Below the pieces are notes generated by a model. That model worked only from the letters and a program-made list of their open reading frames with translations. It did not search any database and was not told where the DNA came from. A stretch of 64,000 nt of DNA from Varroa destructor (taxonomy: Eukaryota > Arthropoda > Arachnida > Mesostigmata > Varroidae), in NCBI RefSeq assembly GCF_002443255.2, contig NW_019211454.1, forward strand, positions 11,926,248 through 11,990,247, given 5' to 3'. The position numbers and the translations under genes are program-made. Of this stretch, positions 1 through 12,856 are shown piece by piece (within the stretch, counting starts at the first letter, position 1; every line of letters starts with the position of its first letter).

Positions 1-1369
1 TGTAGCTGCAATGTATCTGAAACCTTTTCTGGAATTCACGAAGCAGGGCTTGTACTTGCTGTTTAGCGGTCACATAAAAGATAGCAGTATAGATTGTACG
101 TGCGTCGATCCAGTATCAAAATGTCTTTACAAGACCAGATAGCCATCGACCCAAATTTAATTTATTTTCAACCTGTAGTGCAGCAATTGAAATTAAATCT
201 TAACACATATATGTATGCCTCTGAAACAAAGGGTAAAAACATGTCGTAAATGTGTTCACGGTTGATCTAAACACTTCGGTACATTTTTATAGGGCTAGTA
301 GCTGCTTAGGAAATAACTGCACGCTCGATTCTTTTTGTTAATGCTCCTGTCTCCTGGTTCCTGACTCATCCCTGACGAGCTGAGTCGGCAATATATTGAT
401 AGCATTGGGCGAGGCTGGCTCAGCTCTTATACAAGTCAGGAAAAGTAGGAAACTTTTGGATACACGAAATACATGGTGGACGTAAAGAGTAATCATAGAT
501 CGACGCCACTGCCTTCAGCTATTTAAGCAGTAAACTAAAAATAACAAAAACTAGTATAAATCCTGGCTTTCTATAACAAACCGCAGAGATACTCACGTAA
601 CAAAAAGCAGGCGGACTTTCAACCCCGAGACTACTAATAGCAAAGTCGTGAGGTATTTCTACGATGCAAAGAATCTGACAATAATTGATTGAACGTAACA
701 CAAAAAAATATAGCCGTAAGCCACAATATTTTTAAAATACTTCATTAATTTTTCTTCCAGTTACACAAATTGGGTAGCTCTCTAAAAGGCGCTTCAAACA
801 CATTATACCACTTACGTACAGTTCAAAATTCTGTTGAAATCTTTCAAAATGATTAGGATTTAGTTCCGGTCTCTGTTCGTACTTTTTTTTTCCTATGCCA
901 TTTTTCCATACACGTATATGAAAATGAAAATGCTGTCACAAATTAAAAATCGATTGTTCAGGTTTCGACCCTTTCTATGAGGCGTGACTATACACCGGCT
1001 AGCCAGAGTATGAATTCGGGTTTCTTCAGGCCGGCCACATAAGTCCTGTTCATGATGCATTGCAGGTCACTGCAGTGTGCATGAAAAGTACCTTTACTGT
1101 TATCTTCACTGGTACCACAGATAGTGCTACTGCCTATTGCTACTGCTGTCATTACAGTCAGTGATAGCTGTAGGTAGCTAGCAATCCAGCTTCGTCTCGC
1201 GCCATAGCCGTCCACATGGCCCGCACTCCTCCCTTGGGGCCTTGCCAGTCACCGAGATAATGTCCTGCAATGACCGACAGGAGAAAGCAGCTCCTCCGCT
1301 AATTTACCAGCTGTTCTTTTTGTCAGGAGCTACATTCTGCTAGTACCACTAGAACTTCTACGGTGCCAT

Positions 1370-1388
1370 AAAAAAAAAAAAAAAAAAA
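1370..1388. repeat. Run of 19 A
   Basis: A mononucleotide run in AT-rich DNA. No retroposon body was recognised on its 5' side, so I do not call it a poly(A) tail. Confidence 0.9.
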
Positions 1389-1781
1389 GGTGCATGCAAT
1401 AGGTGGTGGACTGACCCATATCTAAATACACATATACGCGAACTTGCTCATAGGCTTACTTGCACAAGAACATATATACGTCTGCTAAAATTAGTTTGTT
1501 TTTCTGATCCAAAAATGTCCCGGCACACTCGTTGAACGTTCGCTGACGCCCGCACGAAAAAACGACGGCGTTACGATGCAATATAACGAACTGCTCTCTT
1601 ATGTCTTGTGTCCGCTCATTCAAGCGCAGCAGTACAGAACAAGAATATTACGCTATACGACGAAGTAACAAAAATACAGAAAACATATTTCTCAGTGACT
1701 AGACGGATGTTTCGACAGGAAATGTAATCAATGAAACGAAGCTGTAAAACAATGAAAAACCTGAATAATCATAGACTTATA

Positions 1782-1783
<2 letters not shown>

Positions 1784-1818
<35 letters not shown>
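1784..1818. repeat. (AT)n microsatellite
   Basis: An uninterrupted alternating AT tract of about 35 bases. It gives a spurious Tyr-Ile repeat in translation. Confidence 0.95.
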
Positions 1819-1819
<1 letters not shown>

Positions 1820-1877
1820 TTCTATGCTTACCCACAAGTGGAAGTGACATCAGTTGTAACACAAAATGCTCTAGTTG

Positions 1878-1895
1878 TATATATATATATATATA
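1878..1895. repeat. (TA)n microsatellite
   Basis: A second alternating TA tract that runs into the left arm of the inverted repeat at 1,891-1,930. Confidence 0.9.
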
Positions 1896-1930
1896 CCAAG
1901 AGAAAATATACACATTTTCTCTTGGTATAT
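1891..1930. repeat. Perfect inverted repeat, 17-bp arms
   Basis: The left arm at 1,891-1,907 (ATATACCAAGAGAAAAT) is exactly complementary to the right arm at 1,914-1,930, around a 6-base spacer. It could extrude a cruciform or fold as an RNA hairpin. Confidence 0.95.
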
Positions 1931-4091
1931 GCGCTGCACGCGCGTACTTATCCAATTTAAAGCCTTTAAAGAAGCCGTATTTCGTAAAGGTAACAAAAAG
2001 TTACATCATAAAGGAAAGTGCCTATCGAAGCCCAAAAACGCCCTTCGGATTCTACTAGAAAATTCGTATTACACTAGACGTCGTTTGATATCCAAAAAAT
2101 GCTGTCTTTTCATGAAATTATGTCCGTATACCTTCCTAGGCTAAGCAGACAGTGAATAAGTGTCTATAAAAACTATACTCTATTAGAGATAAAAGGCCGT
2201 AGCCTGCAGGACTTCCTCTAGAATAGCAGTGAACAGCGAAGCCTACGAGCGCGAACTATTGTTAACTGCTAATTCATTTGTTCCCAACTTCACATTTGAA
2301 TTACTGTGTATGCTATCATATGAAGCTCTAAGAGCCCAAGTGGGCCCTTTCGAGAAAACCGTTTCAAAGAATAGAGTTGAAAGGAATTCGATTTAATTTT
2401 TACAGATACGCGTTCAGTCAGCTCTATTGCTATTTCCAGACCAACTTTTTTCTACACTACAATATATACGAAATCGGTATCAACTTCATGAAATAGGATA
2501 GATTTTGTCGCCCGATATCCTCTGGGCAATTTGTTTTCGGATAAATAAGCCTAATTTTCTCCTATTGAAATTAAGAGAGAGATTGGTTATTGATCATTGG
2601 ACATATTTAAAATTGCATATATTTATAAAGTGGATTAAAAAAGAATAGGAGTCGTTTTACCGTCTCAGATACTAAAAATAAAGTATGCTGAATATGATCT
2701 GGAGACACGAGAGCGGTGCAGCTCTAACTTTTCTCGTGGATTTTTTCATCATTTTTTATTTATCGATTTATAGGTTTAGCTTTAAGTAAGGAGGCGGGTG
2801 ACAGTTATAGAACGCTGCCAACGTCAAGTTCTTCCAAGAAAAATAGATGGCCATGTCTGTCAATAATGGCCTTTGCGTACTGGCGCGTTCGTAACGTTGT
2901 TCGTCGCTATTCTTATCAAAGGCTGCCTCTATCCGACACGGTGCAGCGGTACAAGGGATTGTTTGCCGTCATGCGAGAGAAGCTTGACACTGTTACGTAA
3001 CAACATAAGCACTCAACGCTGCATCTAACTTGGCCAAGAGCTGAAGTGCTCCGCTTTGGGTGAGCTTTCGAGCGCAGTATAACCGATTTTAATTAGAGTT
3101 AAACACAACGAACTTTTTTTCCTTCACAAATCAACTGCAGTCGTCGGTTATATAATGTCAGGTTAGGTAGACTTGCACAACCCGCGAAACAATTTACTAC
3201 CAGAGCTGTCGCATTCGCGTACTTTGTTAGCACCATGTCGTAATAATTGATTTACCATAACGGTTAGTCTTTAGACGCCACTCGGAGCTCCGGACAAACG
3301 CACAAGCAGCCGTAATGTTTTGTCTCATAAGTTGCTTTGCGTTCGACTATTCTCTCAGGTGTTCCGGACGGTTACTTACTAAATTCCAACTTATACGTTC
3401 ATTGCGTGTAATGGTTCGCGTGTGAGAATTCGATTTGGAGCCCCTGGAGGATTACGGGGGGCTTCAAGGATCCTGTGCCAGGGAGATATTGGCTCCATCT
3501 TCAACAGAGCAACTGAGCGAAGCAAAGAATACACAAAACTGCTTCCATCTGGGTGCGATGACAATGAAAAACATAGACTTATCTAGGAAGGAATGAACGA
3601 CTGTTCACATATATTTCAAAGGACGTAAACACGATTAGTGTTACAGGACGGCAAAAATTGACCGGAATTATATTGACAGGTACAGCCTGCGATGAAGGTA
3701 ATGCAACTGAATAGGACACTACCTTTCTACTACAATTTTAATGAGCTAGGGAAACGAGTACCCTAAATACTCGCACTTGACATTGTTTGATTGAGGTTAG
3801 CATTAAATTATACTTGATGCTATTCTGTTATTGTTTTTGATACACTTAGAGCTGCGTTTCGTATGTCAGCTATACGAGTATTTTTTTCTAGCTAATATAA
3901 ATCGGTCAAATCGCGTTCTACCGCTTCATAGTTCGTATGAAATGGACTTTCTCTATGCATATAAATTGTGCAGTATTAACGCGTCGCTGGCGAAATTCGA
4001 AATAGCGCATGTTGGTTTCCTTCAATCGGAGGCTTAAATCTGTAACAAGTGGGGTAGAAACTGCTTGAGAGGGCTATATCGTATATTGTAC

Positions 4092-4127
4092 ATACATGTA
4101 ACATACACATATGTAGGTTACATGTAT
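4092..4127. repeat. Inverted repeat, 11-bp arms
   Basis: ATACATGTAAC at 4,092-4,102 pairs perfectly with GTTACATGTAT at 4,117-4,127 around a 14-base loop. Imperfect pairing continues outward in AT-rich sequence. It lies about 500 bases beyond the 3' end of LINE copy A. Confidence 0.9.
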
Positions 4128-4627
4128 ATACATATTGCGTAAAGATTTAAAATAAAAGTTTTTAGAATTATCAAAAGGTTTTTTGTGCCCTAGGACGGAG
4201 GATTTCTATCAAACATTTTCGAAGCATCTGGTCGACAAGGAAAAAACGACATAATAAACTCCATGGGGTCAAATATACTGTTGTCTTCAAGAGACTTCCT
4301 CAAAAACCTTGTCATTCTTACATACATTGTTTATATGTGTGGCTTTTAAAGCAGCCTAATATCTGAATAAAATCACGCTTTGATTTTCCAGTAGTAGAAC
4401 AAGCGGTGAATATAGTCAAAATCCCTTCTTCTACTCGAAGTGCCCTGTTTCACTCTTTCAGATAGCTGGTACTGTGCTTATCCTACTCCGATAAGTTTTT
4501 GAAGTTGTGCCGGACAGCGATACCGGGATAGAAGGGAACCGGGACGATAGAAGATACAGCTAAGACTTGACCGTCATGGAACATCTGCCTTAGGATTACA
4601 GGATTATTAAAGCACAATTCTGGAATA

Positions 4628-6950
4628 TTTTTTTAGAAGTAAGTTTAAGCGCTAATGTGTTATACAGATCAAACTTCACGGTTTGGCCCTAGCACAAGAA
4701 ACTCTTGCTCACTAAGATCCGGACCCCGTACGCTGGGCCGTTGGTTCGAAATTGATTCAAATTTTGCTTCAAACCAAAGCTTGCAGAAATGGCTAGTGGA
4801 TCTGTGAATTGATTAGCTACCTTTCGGTCCATCCGCGTGTAAAATTTTCGAACTCGCCAGCAAACAGTAGTCTCGTGGGAAGTCTTATCCCCTCCTCTTC
4901 CAAAGCACCCGGCTTTATAGTAAACTGTTGTGGTTTGTTGTCCATCAGGCTGCATAATTTAAAATCCTGCGGCGCCGTCGGTGTCCAGCGATGTTTGCCC
5001 TGTTTGGTTCGTCAGTCATCTTGTCTCTAATGCCTTCTTCTTGACCAGTACACCTTTAATCAGTTCTTGTTCTCTGTTCCATTGTTGTACCGAACAAAAC
5101 TGAGGCCCATTAGTTCTGCGAATTGTCGTTAAGCAGTCAGGCCCCACACCAAGGCTGGCGCAGAGCAGTTCTGCTCGATAACACTGCTACAGTCTACGCA
5201 TATCGGCGAACCTCTTTTACCTATTCTGTGGACGTAGTTATGAAGGTTCCCGTGTCCCTTCAAGAACTGAGTCATAAAATATGTCAGTTTGCTTCCAAGT
5301 CTATCGGTACGGTCGACGATTACTGAGATTGTGTCTGTCACCGCGACTTCGGGTTTCTGGCATGGTATTGCCTCCTATTCCGCTTTCCAAATCTCTATGG
5401 TCGCATCTCTCAGTGCGTTAGCCAGTTTTCGTCATTAGTCGACCTTAAGCTATTTGTTGGTAGACTTAAGGTTTTAAGCTATTGCTCGTGTTAGGACTAA
5501 GGCCGATACGGAGTGGAGGGATATGCTGCCACGGGCTTTTCGCAATAGCGCCATTTTTCTTGCCTCCATCGACGTCGATGGACATCAATTTGGAGCCTCA
5601 AATAGGGTAATGGATTCGACGACCGACATGAGGAGCCTCCCTTTATTTTTCAATGTATACTTGGCCTCATCCAAGCAAGTTCTCCAGTCACCTGAGTCGC
5701 CATTGTCATCGTTTGCCTATGCCCCTCTCATTACCTTATTTGAACGTGTCGCCAGGTGCCCATTGGTATTTACTATCTTAATTATCCTGCGGTTAAAAGG
5801 AAGCCGAATAGATTTGTACTTATTTCTTCTAACCAGTGATAACCTTTGCTTTCTGTTTGTTTTACGTAGTTTCGGTCTGCGTGCTTTCAAAAATCATAAA
5901 TGTAACAAGCGAGTACATCTGGCAGGAGGAATTAAGTTAAAGCCACGATTAGTTCCCGCAGTCCTTGAAAAATTCAACATGTCAGAGCATTGAAGGTACC
6001 CGGAGAGAGTTCTAAGTAGATCAGGCGGTACCGTCTTTCTCTCAAGCGATATCACAATGGTCCTCTACAGTAGCACCCTTGAAGTGTGCTAAAACTCAGC
6101 GGTGTTTTCGGAAACTATACTGGATAGATTACATGATACCATGCTTGCCAGTAAGGCCTCGTATACGTTTCTTTATGATGGGTTCCATTTTGTTAACCAG
6201 AATCCCTAGGAGATACATGCGTCTGTAAGTGCCGCCTTCCCTCGGAATCAATAATACTTGTTTGAAGAAATCTCCCTTTCTGAAGATTTTCGTAGCAAGT
6301 TTAACCACTAAGAGAAAAAATTCCATAAGTATAACCTTCAGTGTTGCCGCCGGAATGCCATCTCGACTTGATGCCTTGCTCGGCTTGCTTCTTTCTTTTG
6401 CTGCCGTAGCCTCATATGTTGTATGGAATATATATGTATGGAATGTCGGACAAATCTCGATCTACCAAAGGTTCGGTGACTAAAAGACAATTTTCGTACT
6501 GTTTCTGAATTCTCCATTATTTTCGTTGTTTTCAGCTATATGCTCGGTCCTATTAATTGCGTTTTTTGGCTTCTACCAGTAAAGCCACTAGCTTTTCATG
6601 GCTATCTCTCCATGCCTTTGCTCGCTTTATCCTTTGGCGTGTCCTGGCACATTCTTGTCGAGGGAGGTTGACTTTCTCGTTCTATTAGTATTCTGGCCAA
6701 ATAGGTTGCTGTCTTCTGAAATGAATTCAAGTTATTGCAGCTCTCATACAGCTTCTTGCGAGAATACTGAGAGCGGTATTTGGATGTTTTTTCCCTTAGC
6801 GTATCACAGAGAACTTCCTCGAGTGCATCGTCGCCTCGCGCCCCAGGTTGCCGAGGTCGTTCAAGCGCCGCTGGTTCTGTCTGCGCATAAACTGCTACTT
6901 CGTGCTCAATATAGTGATTATATCTGAGATTCTTTTCCAGCATTCTATCA
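4628..6950 (-). mobile_element. Decayed LINE (non-LTR retrotransposon), R1/I-like, copy A
   Basis: When intact, this element encoded an ORF2-type protein that copies its RNA into DNA at a nicked chromosomal target. On the minus strand the pieces run in family order, across frameshifts and stops: basic spacer after the endonuclease (6,943-6,602, with DDALEEV and CNNLNS); start of the reverse transcriptase (6,326-6,129, LIPREGGTYRRMYLLGIL, cf. LIPK..YRPI.LL); IQYSFRKHR (cf. QYGFRK) at about 6,125-6,099 after an in-frame TAA; VPPDLLRTLSGYL at 6,031-5,993; LVRRNKYKSIRLPF around 5,834-5,793 (cf. TRRRKY.P.RL); ARKMALLRKARG around 5,563-5,528; and GHGNLHNYVHRIGKRGSPIC at 5,257-5,198. No endonuclease is seen above about 6,950, so the copy is probably 5'-truncated. 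The 3' end is placed at a run of seven T (minus-strand A tail) at 4,628-4,634, by comparison with copy B. Dead element; the clade is only approximate. Confidence 0.85.
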
Positions 6951-9900
6951 GCGAATGGAAAGCGGCAGATTATTGAATCAACGTAAGATTCGTGCGCGCT
7001 TCACTAGAAAAATAGAAATAATTGAACAATCGCGGCAAGAAAGCAGAATTACTAGGGCAGTGTAGTCGTATTGCTACATGTAAACTGACAGTACCACGTA
7101 GTAAAATAATGAGATGCCTCAAGTGATACCGTGGGCTTACTTAAAACAGTCTGAACTGCAATGAACTTTTAGGGATAACTGTAACGGGGTGCCGACGGTA
7201 GTGCAACAGAGTCCTAGAATGGCTGGATTTCGGTTTTAGAACGAGGGCTTAGGTAAAAAAAGGACTGAATTAATGCTAGGCGAGATTAGGAAAAGTAACA
7301 GGATAGTGGCGCATAGCGTTTTGGCATGCAAATTCAGTACATATCGTGTCCAACAAAGGAGTGAATAAATCCATGAGTCTCGGTGGTTATAGGTAAACCC
7401 AAATTAGTTTTGTACATATATACATTAATGTTTGCCACCATAGAGGTCGAGCAGTAGCCCCTTAATTCAATTATTTATTTTTAAAGTAAAAAAAATGGTA
7501 CATTCTCAATCGCATAATGTATTCCATGTCACTAGTATGTTTTACGTAATATCTGACGTAATATTCACATAACTAGATGAGAGACGGGCTCAGGTTTGAT
7601 CGGGTTAAACCGGGAGTTCCGAATGGGATTCGAAATCCACACACGCTAATCTTGCTCAGTGTTTATAAAAGTATTTGGAGCCTGCAAATCGCACATGCTG
7701 ACAGAGTAGAGTTAAAACTTTCAGAGTTTTGAATGGCCCACAAGCAACGTTGGAGCAAATGAGATGGGGCTGCTTAGTTTTTCTATTTATAAAAACGAAA
7801 ACGATGAACGAACGTACGATCCGACGAACGAAAAATTATTAAGGGCAACTTGTAGGACTATTTAGCGCTAGAACACACTGGTACATAGGATATTTTAATA
7901 CATACGATACAAAAGATTTTGCTCTCTCTTTCTCTTACTCTAGCCCGGCATAATAAAGCCACTTTGCTTCCGATTGTGACGTTTCTCTTAAACTTTTATA
8001 CCGATATTACCCTACTGGTAAAATTCGTCCTTGTATTCCTTGTAATAACAATCCTAGTCGATAAATCAACTTGTCTCTAGTAAAATTCATATTATGAATG
8101 AATAACTCATATATATTAAAGGTCATACCTTCGAATACAAAAGTACTTGTTTGAAAATCACGCATTATGTATGCTACGCGGTATAGTTATTTTGTTAATT
8201 GAAAAATTTGCACATTAAAACAGCGTTAGCTCAAAAATATCTTCAGACTAGTTTTTTTTTTTTGAATTATTAAAACAATTAATAAACTCCTCCTTCCTTT
8301 AAAAGAGCATATAATCTGCTCGACCTCCTTTGCCTTCGGCTAAGTCGTCGTACCACAAATTTGCATTATACGGATATCTTCTCAGTCCATTCATAATGTC
8401 CGATATACAGCATTCGACGTAAAAACCATAACGAAGAAAAAGCTTAACAGGCAGACAGTGAGCTCATACGTTTCACTACATATATGTACGTACATCTTCT
8501 GACAGGACAGAAACTATGGTACAGGGTATTAACAGTTATCGATTTCGGGGTGATCCCTTTCGTAAGCAGCTTAGAGGTTAGAGTGCGTCCACCCTCTAAG
8601 CAGCTCAAAAAAAAGCGAAGGAAGCACCATTACAAATACGGCTCGACTTTGGATGCCCTTGGCGATTTGCAGTGCACGGTGCAGCGCACGTACGGCGTTG
8701 GACAGTTGCAGTCGACCCAATCTTAATCGAGCCTCGTTAGCCAGAAAACGTTGTTGGCAAACAGAATTCACGTGACGCGCAAGCGAACAAAGGGGCAACA
8801 AAAGTAGCCGGTAGAGAGGCAAATGAACATAAAGGGTACGAATTCAGCGGAAAAAAACTGAACAACCTGACATAGCACGATTCTTCATGCTGCGTTCGCG
8901 CTACTTAATAACCTAAATCTCAGAAAGCAAAGCCAGTTTCCATTCAATTACAGTCTTTCTCGTATCCAGTTGTCTCTCGTTCGGTTCCCACACATAAAAC
9001 CTTTTTCGCCCACTTCGCGAAAACAAGGGCAGTCAATCTTTACCTATTTTTTTTTCTTGAAACCAATCGACAAATGCGTAATTGAAAGTTAATTATATTG
9101 CCATGTTTGATAACATATCGTAGCTATAGGATTCACGATGCGAATGACGACGTTTTGCGAAATATTTCGCAACCTAAAACGTGCAGGAAAAATCTGCCAA
9201 GATTTTGCTTGCATATAATTCTGTGAAAAATATTCTGTCTGTTGTCTAGTACCCACAAAATTTTGGCCCTAAGCGGGTTAGGACACGTCGCATCTTAAAT
9301 GTTAATAATACCTAGGGACTCAATCCACACGGTTTTCAGTTTCAGCAACCAAACAATAGATGTGGAATCTGCTAACGGCCCCCGGGAAACATTTAACGTA
9401 TACTGGGGCTGCCTGCTTCGTAGGAGACTTCCCAATGCTTATAGAAAAAGGTACGTTTTGACTTTTCTGCAAGTATGTGTTCATTATGGTCTCATAATGA
9501 TAGAAATTCTAAAGATTTTGCAAAATGCGTATTAAATATCTAAAAAAAATGTATCAACATTTCGTTATTAGAAATCGTTTGCTTTTTTGTGTTTTAGGTC
9601 CGATATTTAAGCCGTAAAGCATGATTTCAAATAAATGGCTTTTCTTATGAAACGGACCGTGTATCTATGCCCCAATTTAAACGTTATCCTTTGCGCCACC
9701 ATGGAGATATTAGAAAACATCGTTTGACAAGATTCTAAGATCGTCCCCCTAATTTTAATAATGCTATCCATAAAAAAATTGCCGTAAATAATTTTGCTCT
9801 GTAAAACCTTAAATCTCTTACCATAAATAACCCCACCAATTAAAATTCAAATGACTACATTTTACCATAACAAATCCTCAGTTACGCATATTTTCGTATG

Positions 9901-11880
9901 CTGTACTATTTAACATTATTGCACATATGCTATTATTATAAGAATATTATAAATATCACAACCGGTTCACGTCCGTAATATAACAAAAGCTCTCTGCCCC
10001 TTCAGTGGAACAGAAAGTCTGCCCCACTTCACACGGGGATCATAATGACGTTCGAGTTGTCTCCCTGTATTTCTATCCTTGCGCAGGCGTTGTGACATGA
10101 AGGATCCAGCCGTTCGAAGCCCGAAGTCGATCTAAGGTTTACATAAGTCGAAAGTCTTGTTGATCAGGGAGCATCTAAAATGCCTCAGTACATGTAGCAT
10201 TTTCATCAGGAAGTGTCCCAATCGAAGAAAAGGGGATCGCTCAACTAACCACCATTGCTCCCGCCAGCTCTGTTTTCATTGGCTACAGAACGTCGTTCCG
10301 CCAGCAGTCTCTGGCGAGGATCAACTAGTGTACTATAATTGTTGTCTCTCGTATAAATATATGTGAATATTAATTAAATTCATTCTTTATATGAGACGTT
10401 AAAAAATTGTGATAAACATATACATTTTTTATTTTTTCCTGTACGTCAGTTTGTGCTCAGCATTTGATTCCGTGCACTCTTTTTTTAGTTTTCCGCTTAC
10501 ATCCAACTAAAATCCTACCGTATCGCAAGGCCGCTTCCAAACTTAAAATTTGCCGAGTGTTTGCTATCGAGCAAAAATTAACGACCCCCCTATAAAAATA
10601 GTCAAAAATTCAAAAAATTAAAAAATTCAGTCCATTCTTAGTTTGGATTAATGTTGCAGGGTTCCTTCGTGCCGGGGGATTTTTAAAGGCAACCGACTAT
10701 CCTATCAATTAAGTCTTGGTGGACGCATAACGTGACGGAGAACGCTAAAAAAGAAATTCAAGATACTGGGTGAAAATTTTGAGAAAGAAATATCTCTAAC
10801 TTATCCAACGTGCCAAATTTAGATGACCGTACCGCCATTATCCACGACGTTTAAGCCACTTGAAATACTCTTATATGTTTATATGTACCCAATACGAATC
10901 TCAAGCCAAAGTAATTGATTTCTTAGAAGCAAGGAGTATATATACTGAGAAATTATTACCACTGTTAGTATTATAAAGCTCAGTTGAGTCGTCCTGCAAA
11001 TGTGAGCATGTAGTACTTACCTAATGTGTCTACTTCTAAATAACTTTTCCAATAGGTAAACCACCCTAAGCTTTAATTATATATCGTATATGATAATAAT
11101 TAGTTCATTTCTTAATAAATATCCACTTACCGATAATTTTTTTCCAGCTTTTTTTCTGAAGTTCTGAGCACTTTAATGCCAGAACCTCAAGCATGACTAG
11201 TATAACGTTGCTATCTACCAACCCTGCTTCTCATATTCATAGTTGAATGAACATACAATAAAACCGCTATTAACAAGCGTATCTGTCAACCTGTTGTCTT
11301 TCGTCAAGTTCCTCGGCCGCATAATACTCCTTTCTGGTCTCGCGAAACAGATAGCGCGTTCGAGAACTGAGAGATCTTAAAATTTGCAAAATAGTTTTAT
11401 GATTAACCTGCGCACCAGTGGCTGAGAAGGAACCACCGGGCGAGTTAAGAAAACTTTCAGCATCCCCAGGGACCCTAAATTAACGAAGGCCACAGTTGTG
11501 AGTAAAAGAGAAGTAACATCAAGGATACGTCCGTTATATTTGTCACATAATTCCGTTCGCGGACTTAGGCTGATTCGTCTGCTATGCTTTTCAGTTCTGC
11601 AGCGCCACTAGCTAAATCTGCTTTCTCGTGACTAGCGTGTCCTGTACATCCACACAAAAGTGCAACTCAGTTCTTTACCCGCATATGTATGGGTTTGGTT
11701 CATCTTTCTCCTTTTCCTACTCTGGGCCTAACCCCCCTAAGATTTATAAGAAAAGCCGGAACAGTCCCGCTCAGTATTAGATGAGGCAGCACCGGTGCGT
11801 CCGCCTTGTGAGTTTACTCAAATCTCACAAAATGCTTATACACATTAAGTTACAATAACGCGCAACCGGCACAAACAGGT
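6951..11880. other. Non-coding DNA, no gene seen
   Basis: Very AT-rich in places. A minus-strand frame at 8,822-8,571 reads somewhat like a helical peptide (NEARLRLGRLQLSNAVRALH) but starts without ATG and has no good splice sites. Nothing else stood out. Confidence 0.55.
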
Positions 11881-11882
11881 GC

Positions 11883-12490
11883 GTGGAAAAACAGATTCGC
11901 GGAGTGAGCAAGCAACCCATGAAGGTGATGTGGAGCGGCGCCAGTGTAGCGATACCTGCATCAATAGGACAGTCAGCAGGCCACTCAATGGTAGTAACGT
12001 ATTGGTCTTTTTATAACAAACTGCTACCGAATTTTAAGAGGCTCATCCAGTTCGGCTGTTGCTTACCGAGTCGACGTCGCTGCTTTAAGGCAGGAAAATG
12101 GCTGTAAACAAAAGTAGCCTCTATGCCATACTGCTCACTTGGATATCACTACCGATGGCGCTACAGGGACTCTCTTGGCACAGCCAGCCTTTACTTATAT
12201 CACTGGACACCAGAGGGCGAAGCGGGGAAGGACTGGCGTGGGCGCTACATTTTTGGTTACTGGCCTTGCAGAAAAAAGGAAGAGTGCGAGTTATAGGATA
12301 TCAAAGAGAACGGTCGACCAAGCTGGCTCAGAGGAAATTAACGGCAACCGGCCATCACTTTCAATGGCCACTAAGGGTCATGGATTCATGAAAAACCATG
12401 ACCACATCGAAGCACTGGGGATACCAGAGGGTCTAGGGAAAATTGGTTATATAAACGCGAGTATCTCGAGGGAAGACAAAGCTATGAGAC
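11883..12490 (+). pseudogene. Coding-like G+C-richer block, frames broken, family unknown
   Basis: Three overlapping plus-strand frames (11,883-12,107; 12,098-12,391; 12,139-12,522) cover this block, and no single frame spans it. The best-looking stretch is SMATKGHGFMKNHDHIEALG at about 12,353-12,412. It may be one damaged coding region with frameshifts, perhaps a transposon remnant, but no catalytic motif or domain was identified. The composition differs from the AT-rich flanks. Low confidence. Confidence 0.15.
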
Positions 12491-12856
12491 ATGTTGATAG
12501 CTGCTGCAACCGAGATAATTGATGAGGAAGCAAAGAAGGGAGAGAAACATAAAAAGAAAGATCGTCCAAGGGCAACAAATCAAGATGCAAAAAAGGAGCG
12601 AGAGTCAAAAGGTGCGCGAGTCTATAAAATCTACTTCGATATGGCACAAGCAGCCTCCGCTGTCTCTCTGTTTTCAGGTGCAATGTTGTTAGCTATCGTA
12701 GGGGGATACTATGGCTGATATTCTGCTAGATATATTTTTGGCCGTTCAAGAAGAGAAAACGCCGATGTAGCGGTGACCATCGATGAAGACTCCGCGGAAG
12801 TTGGATTGTTATTTCCAGTTCCGACCGAAGAAAAAGACGGGAAACTGGGTCATTAA
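12491..12856 (+). pseudogene. Coding-like frame interrupted by one TGA, unknown
   Basis: This plus-strand phase is open for about 120 codons except for one TGA at 12,716-12,718. Before it come a lysine-rich segment (EEAKKGEKHKKKDRPRA) and a hydrophobic stretch (AASAVSLFSGAMLLAIVGG) that could cross a membrane. After it the same phase continues YSARYIFGRSRRENADVAVT, then EDSAEVGLLFPVP, and stops at 12,854. A single C-to-T change in CGA, or a G-to-A change in TGG, would give that stop. No family recognised. It follows the broken block at 11,883-12,490 and may be the same damaged gene after a frameshift. Confidence 0.15.

Larger units (their letters stand above)
1..4627. other. AT-rich non-coding DNA
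   Basis: No gene or RNA could be supported. A minus-strand frame at 988-1,215 (four cysteines, no ATG) is within chance. The block holds the A run, two TA tracts and two inverted repeats listed separately. Confidence 0.6.

Noticed and set aside
1728..1955. Tyr-Ile repeat protein
   Set aside because: Translation of the TA microsatellite; no coding character outside the repeat.
5523..5993. Longest open frame in the window (156 codons, plus strand, ATG start)
   Set aside because: It lies antisense to the reverse-transcriptase part of LINE copy A, whose conserved blocks read on the minus strand. No domain is visible in the plus-strand translation.
8571..8822. Minus-strand frame with a leucine-rich start and a helical segment
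   Set aside because: No ATG in phase and no acceptor near its start; the start is a TTG. Not distinguishable from chance.
11999..12107. YNKLLPNF, resembling the YY.KF.PNF block of Gypsy-type polymerases, followed by ITTDGATGTLLAQ, resembling an RNase H TDAS motif
   Set aside because: The two matches are short, lie in different frames and lack catalytic Asp boxes upstream. They are kept only as part of the unassigned broken block.
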